From the NCBI RefSeq assembly GCF_003710085.1, contig NZ_CP033324.1, forward strand, positions 2,729,501 to 2,793,500: DNA of 64,000 nucleotides. Reading direction: 5' to 3'. Every line of letters starts with the position of its first letter. The stretch's first letter is position 1. Positions 16,745 to 24,619 of the stretch are shown here, piece by piece. The stretch comes from Nocardioides pantholopis (GTDB lineage Bacteria; Actinomycetota; Actinomycetes; Propionibacteriales; Nocardioidaceae). The notes beneath the pieces are model-generated. The model searched no databases. It worked only from the letters and a program-made list of their open reading frames with translations, and had not been told where the DNA came from. The position numbers and the translations under genes are program-made.

Positions 16745-16768
16745 CCCCGGCGGGCTCGACCGCCGGGG
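16745..16768 (+). terminator. hairpin terminator after the GerMN/Gmad2 gene
   Basis: A perfect 9-bp stem CCCCGGCGG/CCGCCGGGG with a 6-nt loop starts 9 nt after the stop codon. There is no U-tract, which is common for high-GC actinobacterial terminators. Confidence 0.6.
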
Positions 16769-16773
16769 CACTC

Positions 16774-16789
16774 GAGGGTGTCGAGACCC
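16774..16789. repeat. left copy of a 16-bp repeat flanking the DUF222-HNH gene
   Basis: GAGGGTGTCGAGACCC occurs here and again, identical and in the same orientation, at 18382-18397. The two copies bracket the LexA box and the DUF222-HNH gene. The same core ends the inverted repeat at 18301-18396. Confidence 0.7.
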
Positions 16790-16932
16790 CGGTCACCGGA
16801 CCAGGTGGTTCCGCGCCGCTGGGGTTGAGGGTCTTGGTTCCGCCCGCGGTCGCGTTGCCGTTGTCTTGGGGTGACGGTCCCGCCCTCCGTCGCAGAATTT
16901 CCTTCCACATTGCTCGCCTCAGCCCTGGTGCT

Positions 16933-16948
16933 TCGAACACGTGTTCGA
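16933..16948. promoter_or_regulatory. LexA (SOS) box of the DUF222-HNH gene
   Basis: TCGAAC-ACGT-GTTCGA is an exact match to the actinobacterial LexA consensus TCGAAC-N4-GTTCGA and a perfect 16-bp palindrome. It lies 12 nt before the start codon. A -10-like TAGGAT at 16950-16955 follows directly, so bound LexA would cover the promoter. Confidence 0.88.
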
Positions 16949-16960
16949 GTAGGATGTGCT

Positions 16961-18295
16961 ATGGCCATCGACCCGAACCCCGCCCCGCTGGGCGAGTGCG
17001 ACAGCCCCGCCGCGGTGCTGGCCTTCGTGCGGTCGCGCCGGGCTCTCGCGGATCGGGCCGAGGTCGAGCTGATCGAGGCCGCGGTGGCCTGGGCGTCGAT
17101 GCACTCGGTCGACTGCCTGGACGACGCGGCCTGCCTCCCGGGTGCCGAGGGTGAGGTCGCGATCGCGGGCCCCGGCGCGCCACTGGTCACCGAGTTCGCG
17201 CCACTCGAGCTGGGCGCCGCACTGGGGATGTCCTCGGACGCGGCCCGGGCGATGCTCGGCGAGGCGGTCGAGCTCGCGCACCGGCTCCCGCGGACCTGGG
17301 CTGCCGTGCGGGCCGGAGAGGTGCCGGCCTGGCGGGGCCGGAAGGTCGCGGCGAACACCCTCTCGTTGCCCGCCGACGGCGCGGCCTACGTCGACACCCA
17401 CGTCCACGCGGTGGCCGGAAAGATCGGGTACGCCGCCCTGGACCGGCTCATCGAGGAGGCCCGGGTTCGGTTCGACCCGGCCGGCGCGGAGGAGAAGCGC
17501 AAGGCAGCCGCCGACCGGCGCCACTTCGACCTCGACACCGGACGGATCTCCTTCGCAGGCACCGTGATCGTCGACGGCGAGCTCGACCTGGCCGACGCCC
17601 TCGACCTCGAAGGCGCGGTCGCCCGCGGCGCCCGGATCCTCGGGGAGCTCGGCTGCGCGGAGTCCCTCGACGTACGCCGCTCCCTAGCGGTCGGCGAGAT
17701 CGCCCGCCGCCAGCTGGCCCTCGACCTGGACACCACCCCGAGCGAGATCGAGGGCCTGTCCAAGCGCTGCCAGCCCCGCCAGGTCGTCGTCCACGTCCAC
17801 CTCACCGAGGCGGCCATCGCCGGCGCGGACGGGCTACATCTGGCCCGGGTCGAGAACAGCCGCTCGTTCGTCTCCGTCGACCAGGTCAGGACCTGGTGCG
17901 CCAGCCCCGACTCCCAGGTCATCGTGAAGCCGGTCATCGACCTCGCCGACGTCGACCACACCACCGCCTACGAGGTCCCCGACCGAATGTCAGAACGGGT
18001 CCAGCTCAACAACCCGGCCTGCGTCTTCCCCTGGTGCGGCCGCTCGGCCCGCCGCGCGGACACCGACCACGTCATCCGCCACCGCCATGAGCGCGAAGGA
18101 CCACCGGGCGACGACGAGGACTTCGGCGAGACCACCGACCCCAACCTCGCACCCCTGTGCCGCACCCACCACCGAGCCAAGACCCACACAGCCTGGACCT
18201 ACACCAAGCTCGACGAGACCACCTACCTGTGGCGAACCCCGAACGGCATCCACCTGCGCCGCGACCACACCGGCACCACCATCGTCACCACCTGA
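16961..18295 (+). CDS. DUF222 / HNH endonuclease domain protein (13E12-type)
   Basis: This 444-aa protein has a DUF222 domain over about residues 30-330 and a C-terminal HNH domain at about 365-415. The latter has C-x-x-x-W-C, D-T-D-H-V-I-R-H-R-H and L-C-R-T-H-H-R-A-K. The family is abundant in actinobacteria, includes the M. tuberculosis 13E12 repeats, and is presumed to be DNA endonucleases; substrates are unknown. The start is ATG 16961, because -10-like TAGGAT ends 5 nt upstream, which implies a leaderless SOS-induced transcript. Short repeats flank the gene on both sides, suggesting that it moves or is exchanged as a unit. Confidence 0.9.
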   Translation: MAIDPNPAPLGECDSPAAVLAFVRSRRALADRAEVELIEAAVAWASMHSVDCLDDAACLPGAEGEVAIAGPGAPLVTEFAPLELGAALGMSSDAARAMLGEAVELAHRLPRTWAAVRAGEVPAWRGRKVAANTLSLPADGAAYVDTHVHAVAGKIGYAALDRLIEEARVRFDPAGAEEKRKAAADRRHFDLDTGRISFAGTVIVDGELDLADALDLEGAVARGARILGELGCAESLDVRRSLAVGEIARRQLALDLDTTPSEIEGLSKRCQPRQVVVHVHLTEAAIAGADGLHLARVENSRSFVSVDQVRTWCASPDSQVIVKPVIDLADVDHTTAYEVPDRMSERVQLNNPACVFPWCGRSARRADTDHVIRHRHEREGPPGDDEDFGETTDPNLAPLCRTHHRAKTHTAWTYTKLDETTYLWRTPNGIHLRRDHTGTTIVTT

Positions 18296-18300
18296 CCCGG

Positions 18301-18396
18301 GCCTCGACACGCTCGTCGCTGCGCTCCTCACGGCTCGACCACCTGCCCCGGTGGTCGAGCCGCGAAGGCGCCCTGGAGCCTGAGGGTGTCGAGACC
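18301..18396. repeat. imperfect inverted repeat (Nocardioides-type intergenic repeat)
   Basis: The left arm begins CCTCGACACGCTCGTCGC and runs to CGGCTCGACCACC. The right arm begins GGTGGTCGAGCCG and runs to GGTGTCGAGACC. The arms pair well at both ends and poorly in the middle, with a small loop around TGCCCC. I associate GGTCTCGACACGCTCGTCGC-type repeats with intergenic regions of Nocardioides chromosomes. The element lies 5 bp after the HNH stop and may also act as its terminator. Confidence 0.65.
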
Positions 18397-18397
18397 C
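18382..18397. repeat. right copy of the 16-bp repeat flanking the DUF222-HNH gene
   Basis: This is identical to 16774-16789, in the same orientation. It forms the outer end of the right arm of the inverted repeat at 18301-18396. Confidence 0.7.
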
Positions 18398-18443
18398 GCT
18401 GCGCCCGCACGCGGACCGGGAGCGCGCCTGGGGTGCGGGAGAG

Positions 18444-18720
18444 AGGCTCACCCGGCGCCGGCTCAACCGGACCCTACTGCTGCGCCATCACCTGATGGAG
18501 CGTGTCGGCGTCGCCGGAGGACGACGAGGTGCGGCACCTGGTGGGGCTGCAGGCGCAGGAGGGACCGCCGCCGTGCCTCTCGCCGCACGCGAGGCTCCCC
18601 TCCTGGACCGGAAGGCGTTCGACCGGGTGCAGGTCGTGGAGACGTTCCGCCGCTCACCGCGGCCGCGCGGAAGGACCCGACGACCGAGCCCGCCCGGTCG
18701 AGGAGCTGCTCGCGACCTAG
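18444..18720 (+). pseudogene. remnant of a winged-helix DNA-binding domain gene
   Basis: Fragments in different frames resemble the winged-helix DNA-binding family (HTH_42/AlkX type). The first is R-L-T-R-R-R-L-N-R-T-L-L-L-R (18444 onward). After a frame change near 18500 comes DEVRHLVGLQAQEG, like the family's LVGLQAQ motif. A late fragment, P-L-T-A-A-A-R-K-D in a third frame near 18650, resembles the C-terminus. A normal member is about 350-400 aa, so most of the middle is deleted and there are at least two frame changes. No start codon fits. With the repeat at 18301-18396 this explains the 430 bp between the HNH gene and rsmE. Confidence 0.5.
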
Positions 18721-18725
18721 GTCGC

Positions 18726-19466
18726 TCAGCCCCAGCGGCGGGTGCGCGCGAGCAGCGCGGCCACGGCCGCCACCCCGGCGGTGGAGGTGCGCAGCACCTC
18801 GCCACCCATCCGGACCGAGACCGCCCCCGCGGCGACGAAGCCGTCGATCTCGTCCTCGGCCAGGCCGCCCTCGGGACCGACCACGACCATGACCTCCCCG
18901 GAGTCGGGCAGCTCCAGCGAGGCGAGCGGCACGTGCGCCTCCTCGTGCAGCACGACCACCAGGTCCACGCCCTCCATCAGCGCGACGACCTCGTCGGTGC
19001 TGGCGAGCGGCGTCACCTCGGGGAACCAGGCGCGCCGAGCCTGCTTGGCGGCCTCCCGGGCGGTGCTCCGCCACTTGGCGAGGGACTTCTCGGCCCGGTC
19101 CCCCTTCCACACCGCCACCGACCGCGACGCGGCCCACGGGACGATCCGGGTGACGCCGATCTCGGTGAGCATCTCGACGGCCAGCTCGCCGCGGTCCCCC
19201 TTCGGAACGGCCTGGACGACCGTGAAGGACGGGTCGGCGGCGATCACGTCGCCGATGGAGAGCGTGGCGACCGTGAAGACCCGCTTGCCGGTCGAGGTCA
19301 CCTCGCCGGTGAGGGCGGTGCCGCGCCCGTCGGTGAGGACGACGCGCTCGCCGACGCGCAGGCGGCGTACGGCGACCGCATGGTGGGCCTCGTCGCCCTC
19401 GACGACGACCTCGTCACCCTCGCGGATCCCCTCGAGCGACGGGACCAGGTGGACTGGAAGTGACAT
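18726..19466 (-). CDS. rsmE: 16S rRNA (uracil-1498-N3)-methyltransferase RsmE
   Basis: RsmE methylates U1498 of 16S rRNA in the assembled 30S subunit using SAM. The 246-aa protein has an N-terminal PUA-like domain (E-A-H-H-A-V-A-V-R-R-L-R) and a SPOUT methyltransferase domain. The latter has the knot motif VVVGPEGGLAEDEI near residues 195-208 and LRTSTAGVAAVAALL at the C-terminus. It starts 8 bp after dnaJ ends, on the same strand, as in many actinobacterial hrcA-dnaJ-rsmE operons. Confidence 0.95.
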   Translation of the reverse strand: MSLPVHLVPSLEGIREGDEVVVEGDEAHHAVAVRRLRVGERVVLTDGRGTALTGEVTSTGKRVFTVATLSIGDVIAADPSFTVVQAVPKGDRGELAVEMLTEIGVTRIVPWAASRSVAVWKGDRAEKSLAKWRSTAREAAKQARRAWFPEVTPLASTDEVVALMEGVDLVVVLHEEAHVPLASLELPDSGEVMVVVGPEGGLAEDEIDGFVAAGAVSVRMGGEVLRTSTAGVAAVAALLARTRRWG

Positions 19467-19474
19467 CGCCGCGC

Positions 19475-20641
19475 TCAGTGGTTGAACGCGTCGCGGAGCC
19501 GACCGAACACCGACTTGGTGCCGGGTCGGACCTGGCCCGCCGGGTCGGACTCGCCGCGCAGGGCCGCCAGCTCCCGCAGCAGCTCCTCCTGACGGGAGTC
19601 CAGGCGGGTCGGAGTCTCGACGGCGATCGTGACCACGAGGTCCCCGCGTCCACCCCGGAGGCCGGGCACGCCGCGGGCCCGCAGCACCTGGTCGGTGCCG
19701 GACTGGGTGCCGGGCTTGATCTCGATCTCCAGCTCGGTCTCGACCCCGCTGTCGGCGCCCTTCTCGACGTCCGCCTCCAGGGTCGGGAGCGTGATCGTGG
19801 TGCCGAGCGCGGCGGCGGACATCGGGACCAGCACGGTGCAGTGCAGGTCGTTGCCGTGCCGGGTGAACGTCGAGTGCGGAGCGACGTGGATCTCGACGTA
19901 CAGGTCACCGGCGGGGCCGCCGCCGGGACCGACCTCGCCCTCGCCGGCGAGCTGGACGCGGGTGCCGTCGTCGACCCCGGCCGGGATCTTCACGGTCAGC
20001 GTGCGGCGCGAGCGGACCCGGCCGTCGCCCGAGCACTCGCGACAGGGGTCGGGGATGATCGTGCCGAACCCGCGGCAGGCCGCACAGGGGCGCAGGGTCC
20101 GGATCTCGCCGAGGAACGAGCGCTGCACGTGCGCGACCTCGCCCTGGCCGTGGCAGGTCTCGCACGGCACCGGGTGGCTGCCCGGAGCCGCACCGTCGCC
20201 GTGGCAGGTGCTGCACAGCACCGCGGTGTCGACCTTCAGCTCGCGGGTGACGCCGAAGGCGGCCTCGGCCAGCTCGACGTCCAGGCGGATCAGCGCGTCC
20301 TGGCCGCGCCGGTGCCGCGGCCGCGGACCGCGCCCCTGCGCCGCCCCGCCCTGACCGCCGAAGAACGCGTCCATGATGTCGGTGAACGAGAAGCCAGGGC
20401 CCTGACCGAACCCGCCGGCCGCGCCGCCGAACGGGTCGCCGCCGCGGTCGTACGCCGCCCGCTTCTGCGGGTCGGAGAGCACCTCGTAGGCGCGGGTGAC
20501 CTCCTTGAACCGTTCCTGCGTCTCCGGGTCCGGGTTGACGTCGGGGTGCAGCGTGCGCGCCAGGCGCCGATAAGCCTTCTTGATCGCGTCGGCGTCCGCG
20601 TCCCGGTCGACACCGAGAAGTTGGTACAGGTCCTGGCTCAA
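19475..20641 (-). CDS. dnaJ: chaperone DnaJ (DnaJ2 type)
   Basis: This 388-aa protein is the Hsp40 co-chaperone that stimulates DnaK. The J domain (1-68) carries H-P-D at about 32-34. A short G/F-rich region follows (F-G-G-A-A-G-G-F-G). The zinc domain has four C-x-x-C-x-G-x-G repeats (C-S-T-C-H-G, C-E-T-C-H-G, C-A-A-C-R-G, C-R-E-C-S-G). The C-terminal substrate-binding domain is complete. Position after hrcA marks it as the HrcA-linked paralogue rather than the dnaK-operon copy. The start is TTG 20641, supported by GAAGGA about 6 nt upstream on the coding strand. Confidence 0.97.
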   Translation of the reverse strand: MSQDLYQLLGVDRDADADAIKKAYRRLARTLHPDVNPDPETQERFKEVTRAYEVLSDPQKRAAYDRGGDPFGGAAGGFGQGPGFSFTDIMDAFFGGQGGAAQGRGPRPRHRRGQDALIRLDVELAEAAFGVTRELKVDTAVLCSTCHGDGAAPGSHPVPCETCHGQGEVAHVQRSFLGEIRTLRPCAACRGFGTIIPDPCRECSGDGRVRSRRTLTVKIPAGVDDGTRVQLAGEGEVGPGGGPAGDLYVEIHVAPHSTFTRHGNDLHCTVLVPMSAAALGTTITLPTLEADVEKGADSGVETELEIEIKPGTQSGTDQVLRARGVPGLRGGRGDLVVTIAVETPTRLDSRQEELLRELAALRGESDPAGQVRPGTKSVFGRLRDAFNH

Positions 20642-20693
20642 CGTGGTTCCTTCGTGCTGGTGGGTGAGTCGGTGGTGCGCGAGGGCGGCGCGC

Positions 20694-21716
20694 TCAGCCC
20701 TCGTCGAGGATGCGCGAGACGTAGCGGGCCACGGCGCGCACGGCGGACATGGTGCCCGGGTAGTCCATCCGGGTCGGGCCGACGATGCCCAGGGTCGCGA
20801 GCGCCTCGTCGCGGGGTCCGTAGCCGGTCGCGACGACGCTGGTGGAGGCGAGCTGCTCGTAGGGCCCCTCGGCGCCGATGCGCACGGTGAGCGCGCCTCC
20901 GGAGGTGGCCTCGCCGAGCAGCTTCAGCAGCACGACGTGCTCCTCGAGGGCCTCCAGCAGCGGGCGTACGGCGGAGTCGAAGGAGTCGCCGTAGCGGGCG
21001 AGGTTCGCCGCGCCGCCCACCGCGATCCGCTCATCGGAGCGGTGGTCGACCATGGCCTCGACCAGCGCCTCGACCAGCACGCCGGTCGCCAGGGCTGCGG
21101 GATCCTCACCCTCCGGGACCGCCTCGCGCAGCGCGGTCGCCGCCTCGGCGATGGTCCGGCCGACCGCGGCGCGGTTGAGCCGGGTGCGCAGGTCGGCGAG
21201 CGGGTCGTCGCCGAGGTCGGCCGCGACCTCGACGACCCGCTGCTCGACCCGGCCGGTGCTGAGGATCAGGACCGCGAGCAGCCGGCGGGCGCCGAGCGCC
21301 ACCAGCTCGACGTGACGCACCGTCGAGCGCGAGAGCGTGGGGTACTGCACCACGGCGACCTGGCGGGTCAGCTGCGAGAGCAGCCGGACCGAGCGCTGGA
21401 CGACGTCGTCGAGGTCGACGGCCCCGTCGAGGAACGACGAGATCGCGCGACGCTCGGCCGCTGTCATCGGCTTCACGGTGGTGAGCCGGTCGACGAACAG
21501 CCGGTAGCCCTTGTCCGTCGGCACCCGGCCGGCACTGGTGTGCGGCTGGGTGATGTAGCCCTCGTCCTCCAGCACGGCCATGTCGTTGCGCACCGTGGCC
21601 GGCGAGACGCCGAGTCGGTGCCGCTCGACCAGCGCACGGGAGCCGACCGGCTCCTCGGTCGAGACGTAGTCCTCGACGATCGCCCGGAGCACGGCGAGCC
21701 TGCGGTCCTCCTGCAT
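20694..21716 (-). CDS. hrcA: heat-inducible transcriptional repressor HrcA
   Basis: HrcA represses heat-shock chaperone genes by binding CIRCE and is kept active by GroEL. The 340-aa protein has an N-terminal winged-helix domain (about 1-75, including [10 protein letters not shown] and T-S-A-G-R-V-P) and a C-terminal HrcA domain. I use ATG 21716, which has AGGAGG 4 nt upstream. The longer frame to 21755 would put the start codon inside CIRCE and lacks homology. The CIRCE at 21729-21755 indicates autoregulation of hrcA and dnaJ. Confidence 0.96.
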   Translation of the reverse strand: MQEDRRLAVLRAIVEDYVSTEEPVGSRALVERHRLGVSPATVRNDMAVLEDEGYITQPHTSAGRVPTDKGYRLFVDRLTTVKPMTAAERRAISSFLDGAVDLDDVVQRSVRLLSQLTRQVAVVQYPTLSRSTVRHVELVALGARRLLAVLILSTGRVEQRVVEVAADLGDDPLADLRTRLNRAAVGRTIAEAATALREAVPEGEDPAALATGVLVEALVEAMVDHRSDERIAVGGAANLARYGDSFDSAVRPLLEALEEHVVLLKLLGEATSGGALTVRIGAEGPYEQLASTSVVATGYGPRDEALATLGIVGPTRMDYPGTMSAVRAVARYVSRILDEG

Positions 21717-21728
21717 CTCGCCTCCTAG

Positions 21729-21755
21729 CTGGCACTCCACTGATCTGAGTGCCAA
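21729..21755 (-). promoter_or_regulatory. CIRCE element (HrcA operator)
   Basis: On the plus strand CTGGCACTC-N9-GAGTGCCAA matches the CIRCE consensus TTAGCACTC-N9-GAGTGCTAA at 15 of 18 arm positions with the correct 9-bp spacer. It lies 12 bp before the hrcA start. Confidence 0.88.
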
Positions 21756-21811
21756 TCCTACAAGGCCTTCCGACGCCGGTGCGGGACGTGGGACATTCGC
21801 TGCGCGGCGGT

Positions 21812-21830
21812 GCAGGTTAGGCTAACCTAA
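21812..21830 (+). promoter_or_regulatory. DtxR/IdeR iron box
   Basis: This site matches the 19-bp iron-box consensus TTAGGTTAGGCTAACCTAA at 17 of 19 positions (only the first two bases differ). It overlaps possible -10 sequences TAGGCT and TAACCT and precedes the DUF2470 gene by 18 bp. Under iron sufficiency DtxR/IdeR would be expected to repress the gene. Confidence 0.85.
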
Positions 21831-21848
21831 GTGCTCGAAGGAGGGCCC

Positions 21849-22562
21849 ATGACTGCCGATCCCACCATCCGCCCGCAGCTCGACCCCCGCGAGGCGGCCG
21901 CCGAAGCCCGCAGCATCCTGGCCTGCCCGGCCTCGGTCACCCTGATGGTCCCGGGGCGCAGCGGAGTCGGCGCCGAGGACGGCCTCGGGCTGCAGGACGC
22001 CCAGGGCACCCCGACCTTCCTGTGCGTCCCGGGCTCGGGGCTCGCCGCGGCGGTCGGGCGGGAGGCCGTCGTCACGGTCCGCAGCGGCCTCGGCCCCAGC
22101 GCCAGCAAGGAGCGCGCGGCCGTGGTGACGATCACCGGCCGGCTGGAGGTGACCGGCAACGACACCTGCGAGTGCTGCGCCGAGCCACGCCTGTTCGTCA
22201 GCGTGGTCCCCCGCGCCGTGGCGCTGTGCAGCGGCCCCGACGCCGCCGAGCGCACCCACGTCCCGCTGGCCGAGTACGCCGCCGCCGGGCACGCCCTGAA
22301 CCGGGGCTTCCTGCAACGCTCCAGCGAGCACGCCAACGACTGCCACCAGGACCAGCTGCGCCGCAGCGTCTCGGCGGCCACCGGCACGCCGGTGGGCGAG
22401 GTCCTCGGGGTCGCGGTGAGCGACCTGCGACCGGGCCGCGTCACGCTCAGCTGGGTGGACCCCCAGGGCGCCCACCGCTCCGTCCTGACCTTCCCGCGCA
22501 CCGCCCGCACCCCCGCCGAGCTCGGCGACCTGCTGCGTCGCGAGCTCGGCACCGGCTGCTGA
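21849..22562 (+). CDS. DUF2470 domain protein under iron-box control
   Basis: This 237-aa cytoplasmic protein has an N-terminal flavin-reductase/PNPOx-like half (about 15-150, split-barrel) with a C-x-C-C cluster (D-T-C-E-C-C-A-E-P). The C-terminal DUF2470 domain is at about 160-237. DUF2470 accompanies HugZ-type heme-degrading proteins, so a role in heme or iron handling is plausible but unproven. The iron box immediately upstream supports it. Start ATG 21849 has AAGGAGGG just upstream; GTG 21831 is less likely because it abuts the operator. It is divergent from hrcA. Confidence 0.78.
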   Translation: MTADPTIRPQLDPREAAAEARSILACPASVTLMVPGRSGVGAEDGLGLQDAQGTPTFLCVPGSGLAAAVGREAVVTVRSGLGPSASKERAAVVTITGRLEVTGNDTCECCAEPRLFVSVVPRAVALCSGPDAAERTHVPLAEYAAAGHALNRGFLQRSSEHANDCHQDQLRRSVSAATGTPVGEVLGVAVSDLRPGRVTLSWVDPQGAHRSVLTFPRTARTPAELGDLLRRELGTGC

Positions 22563-22607
22563 GGCGCAGCGCCACCGCCAGCCGGCGCGCCGCCCTAGAG
22601 TGACCTG

Positions 22608-23456
22608 ATGGGATTCGAGGAGATCGCCGACCGGGTCTGGGTCGCGCGCCAGGACTGGTTCGACGTCAACATCGTCGCGGTCGGTGGCTCGCGGGGACTG
22701 CTCGTCGTCGACACCCACGCCTCCGCTGCCGCGGCACGGGCGGTCGTCGAGCAGGTGCGCCGACTCGGGCGCGGCGACGTGGTCGGGCTCGTGAACACCC
22801 ACGAGCACTTCGACCACACCTTCGGCAACGGCACCTTCCGCGCCGAGTACGGCGCGATCCCGGTGCACGCCCACGAGCACGCGGCCGCCGCCACCCGCGC
22901 CGCCGGCGAGCGGATCAAGGCGGCGTACGCCGCCGATCCCGACGACCCGCACCGGGCCGAGGTGCTGGCGACCGAGATCGTGCCCGCCGAGGTCACGTTC
23001 TCCTCCGCGCTCGCGGTCGACCTCGGCGACCGGGTCGTCGAGCTCTTCCACCCCGGCCGCGGGCACACCGCGGGCGACCTCGTCGCACGCGTGCCCGACG
23101 CGGACGTGCTGCTGGCCGGTGACCTCGTGGAGGAGTCCGGGCCGCCGGCCTACGGTCCCGACAGCCATCCGCTCGACTGGCCGCTGGCCCTGGACCTGGT
23201 GCTCGGCCTGACCGGACCGGACTCGGTGGTGGTCCCCGGTCACGGTGCCGTGGTCGACCGGGAGTTCGTCGTCGACCAGCGCGACGCCGTCGGCGTGGTC
23301 GCCGAGACGATCCGCGACCTCGCGACCCGCGGCGTGCCGCTGGACCAGGCGCTGGGGTCCGCCGAGTGGCCCTTCCCGAGCGCCGACCTCAGCGACGCCG
23401 TGCGCCGCGGCTACGAGCAGCTCCCGCTGAGCCAGCGGCGCCTGCCGCTGGTCTGA
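22608..23456 (+). CDS. MBL-fold metal-dependent hydrolase
   Basis: This 282-aa metallo-beta-lactamase-fold protein has the metal motif N-T-H-E-H-F-D-H near residues 63-70. Downstream ligands are H-x-x-G-H-T (about 147-152), L-L-A-G-D (about 165-169) and V-V-P-G-H-G (about 205-210). The substrate is not evident; similar short MBL proteins hydrolyse esters, lactones or thioesters. A -10-like TAGAGT at 22596-22601 ends 6 nt before ATG 22608, so the mRNA may be leaderless. Confidence 0.88.
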   Translation: MGFEEIADRVWVARQDWFDVNIVAVGGSRGLLVVDTHASAAAARAVVEQVRRLGRGDVVGLVNTHEHFDHTFGNGTFRAEYGAIPVHAHEHAAAATRAAGERIKAAYAADPDDPHRAEVLATEIVPAEVTFSSALAVDLGDRVVELFHPGRGHTAGDLVARVPDADVLLAGDLVEESGPPAYGPDSHPLDWPLALDLVLGLTGPDSVVVPGHGAVVDREFVVDQRDAVGVVAETIRDLATRGVPLDQALGSAEWPFPSADLSDAVRRGYEQLPLSQRRLPLV

Positions 23457-23485
23457 CCTCCGGGTCGTCGGGGTACTTACCCGGC

Positions 23486-23686
23486 ATGACCACCTCCGAC
23501 GACGAGCCGGCCATCGGCATTCCGGACGAGCAGCTGCCCGACGACCTCCAGCCCGGCGAGGACAACCCCCTCGCCGAGGGCCTCGAGCCCGGCGAGACGG
23601 TCGAGGACCTCCTGGAGGGCAAGGGCGCCGAGCAGAGCGCTGACCAGGGCGCTGAGCAGGGCACCGGCCAGCCGGACGCCGAGTAG
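23486..23686 (+). CDS. small acidic protein of unknown function
   Basis: This 66-aa highly acidic protein is rich in D, E, P and Q (PDEQLPDDLQPGEDN), with no cysteine, membrane segment or recognisable domain. It is probably disordered. It follows the MBL gene by 29 bp. Codon usage fits the genome (G/C at third positions). No function can be proposed. Confidence 0.55.
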   Translation: MTTSDDEPAIGIPDEQLPDDLQPGEDNPLAEGLEPGETVEDLLEGKGAEQSADQGAEQGTGQPDAE

Positions 23687-23758
23687 CGCAGGTCACACCC
23701 CGGCCCGCCCGGCGCGCCGTCCCCGCCCGGTCGGTGCTGCCGCCTAGCGTGGCCCGAC

Positions 23759-24604
23759 GTGGCAGACCGATACGGACCCGACGTCCTCTCCACCGACTGG
23801 CGGGCCCCGAAGCGCGGCCGGGCCACCGAGGCCCCTGCGGCGCTCGGGACCGTGGTCGAGGAGGTCACCACCGACTGGTGCGGCGAGGTCGTCGCTGTCG
23901 ACCGCGACCTGCACACGGTGACCCTGGAGGACCGCCGCGGGAAGCGGCGCACGTTCCCGCTCGGCCCGGGCTTCCTGCTCGAGGGCCGCCCGGTGATCCT
24001 CAGTGCGCCCGTGCGGGCCGCGGCCCCGGCCCGCCCGACCCGCACCGCGTCGGGGTCCGTGGCCGTGCACGACGCGAAGGCCCGGGTCGCGCGCGCCAGC
24101 CGGATCTTCGTGGAGGGCCGCCACGACGCCGAGCTGGTCGAGAAGGTCTGGGGCGACGACCTGCGCATCGAGGGCGTGGTCGTGGAGTACCTCGGCGGCG
24201 TCGACGACCTCGCCGACCACCTGGTCGGCTTCAAGCCCGGGCCCGGCCGCCGCGTCGGCGTACTGGTCGACCACCTGGTCCGCGGCTCCAAGGAGTCCCG
24301 GATCGCCCAGGGCATCGCCCGCTCCCCCGTCGGCAAGCACGTGCTGATCGTCGGCCACCCGTTCATCGACGTGTGGCAGGCCGTGAAGCCCGAGCGCATC
24401 GGGCTGCAGGAGTGGCCGACGATCCCGCGCTCGATCGAGTGGAAGAAGGGGGTCTGCCAGCACCTGGGCTGGCCGCACCGCAACCAGGCCGACATCGCCC
24501 GGGCGTGGCAGCACATCCTGGGCCGGGTCTCCTCCTACAACGACCTGGAGCCGGCCCTGCTGGGCCGGGTCGAGGAGCTCATCGACTTCGTCACCTCGGA
24601 CTGA
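23759..24604 (+). CDS. DUF3097 protein with a TOPRIM-like motif
   Basis: This 281-aa protein belongs to the actinobacterial DUF3097 family, which has no assigned function. After an N-terminal beta-rich region (to about 85), residues 110-190 read R-I-F-V-E-G-R-H-D-A-E-L-V and later R-V-G-V-L-V-D-H-L-V-R-G-S. The pattern resembles TOPRIM domains (a glutamate after a strand, then an aspartate-containing strand before a glycine). This suggests a nucleic-acid enzyme, but it is my inference. The start is GTG 23759, with -10-like TAGCGT at 23745-23750. Confidence 0.8.
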   Translation: MADRYGPDVLSTDWRAPKRGRATEAPAALGTVVEEVTTDWCGEVVAVDRDLHTVTLEDRRGKRRTFPLGPGFLLEGRPVILSAPVRAAAPARPTRTASGSVAVHDAKARVARASRIFVEGRHDAELVEKVWGDDLRIEGVVVEYLGGVDDLADHLVGFKPGPGRRVGVLVDHLVRGSKESRIAQGIARSPVGKHVLIVGHPFIDVWQAVKPERIGLQEWPTIPRSIEWKKGVCQHLGWPHRNQADIARAWQHILGRVSSYNDLEPALLGRVEELIDFVTSD

Positions 24605-24619
24605 GCCGGCCCGCTCCGC

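Noticed and set aside
16745..16768. Terminal repeat of a mobile element
   Set aside because: The hairpin immediately follows a gene and has no partner copy. It fits a terminator better, and no transposase is present.
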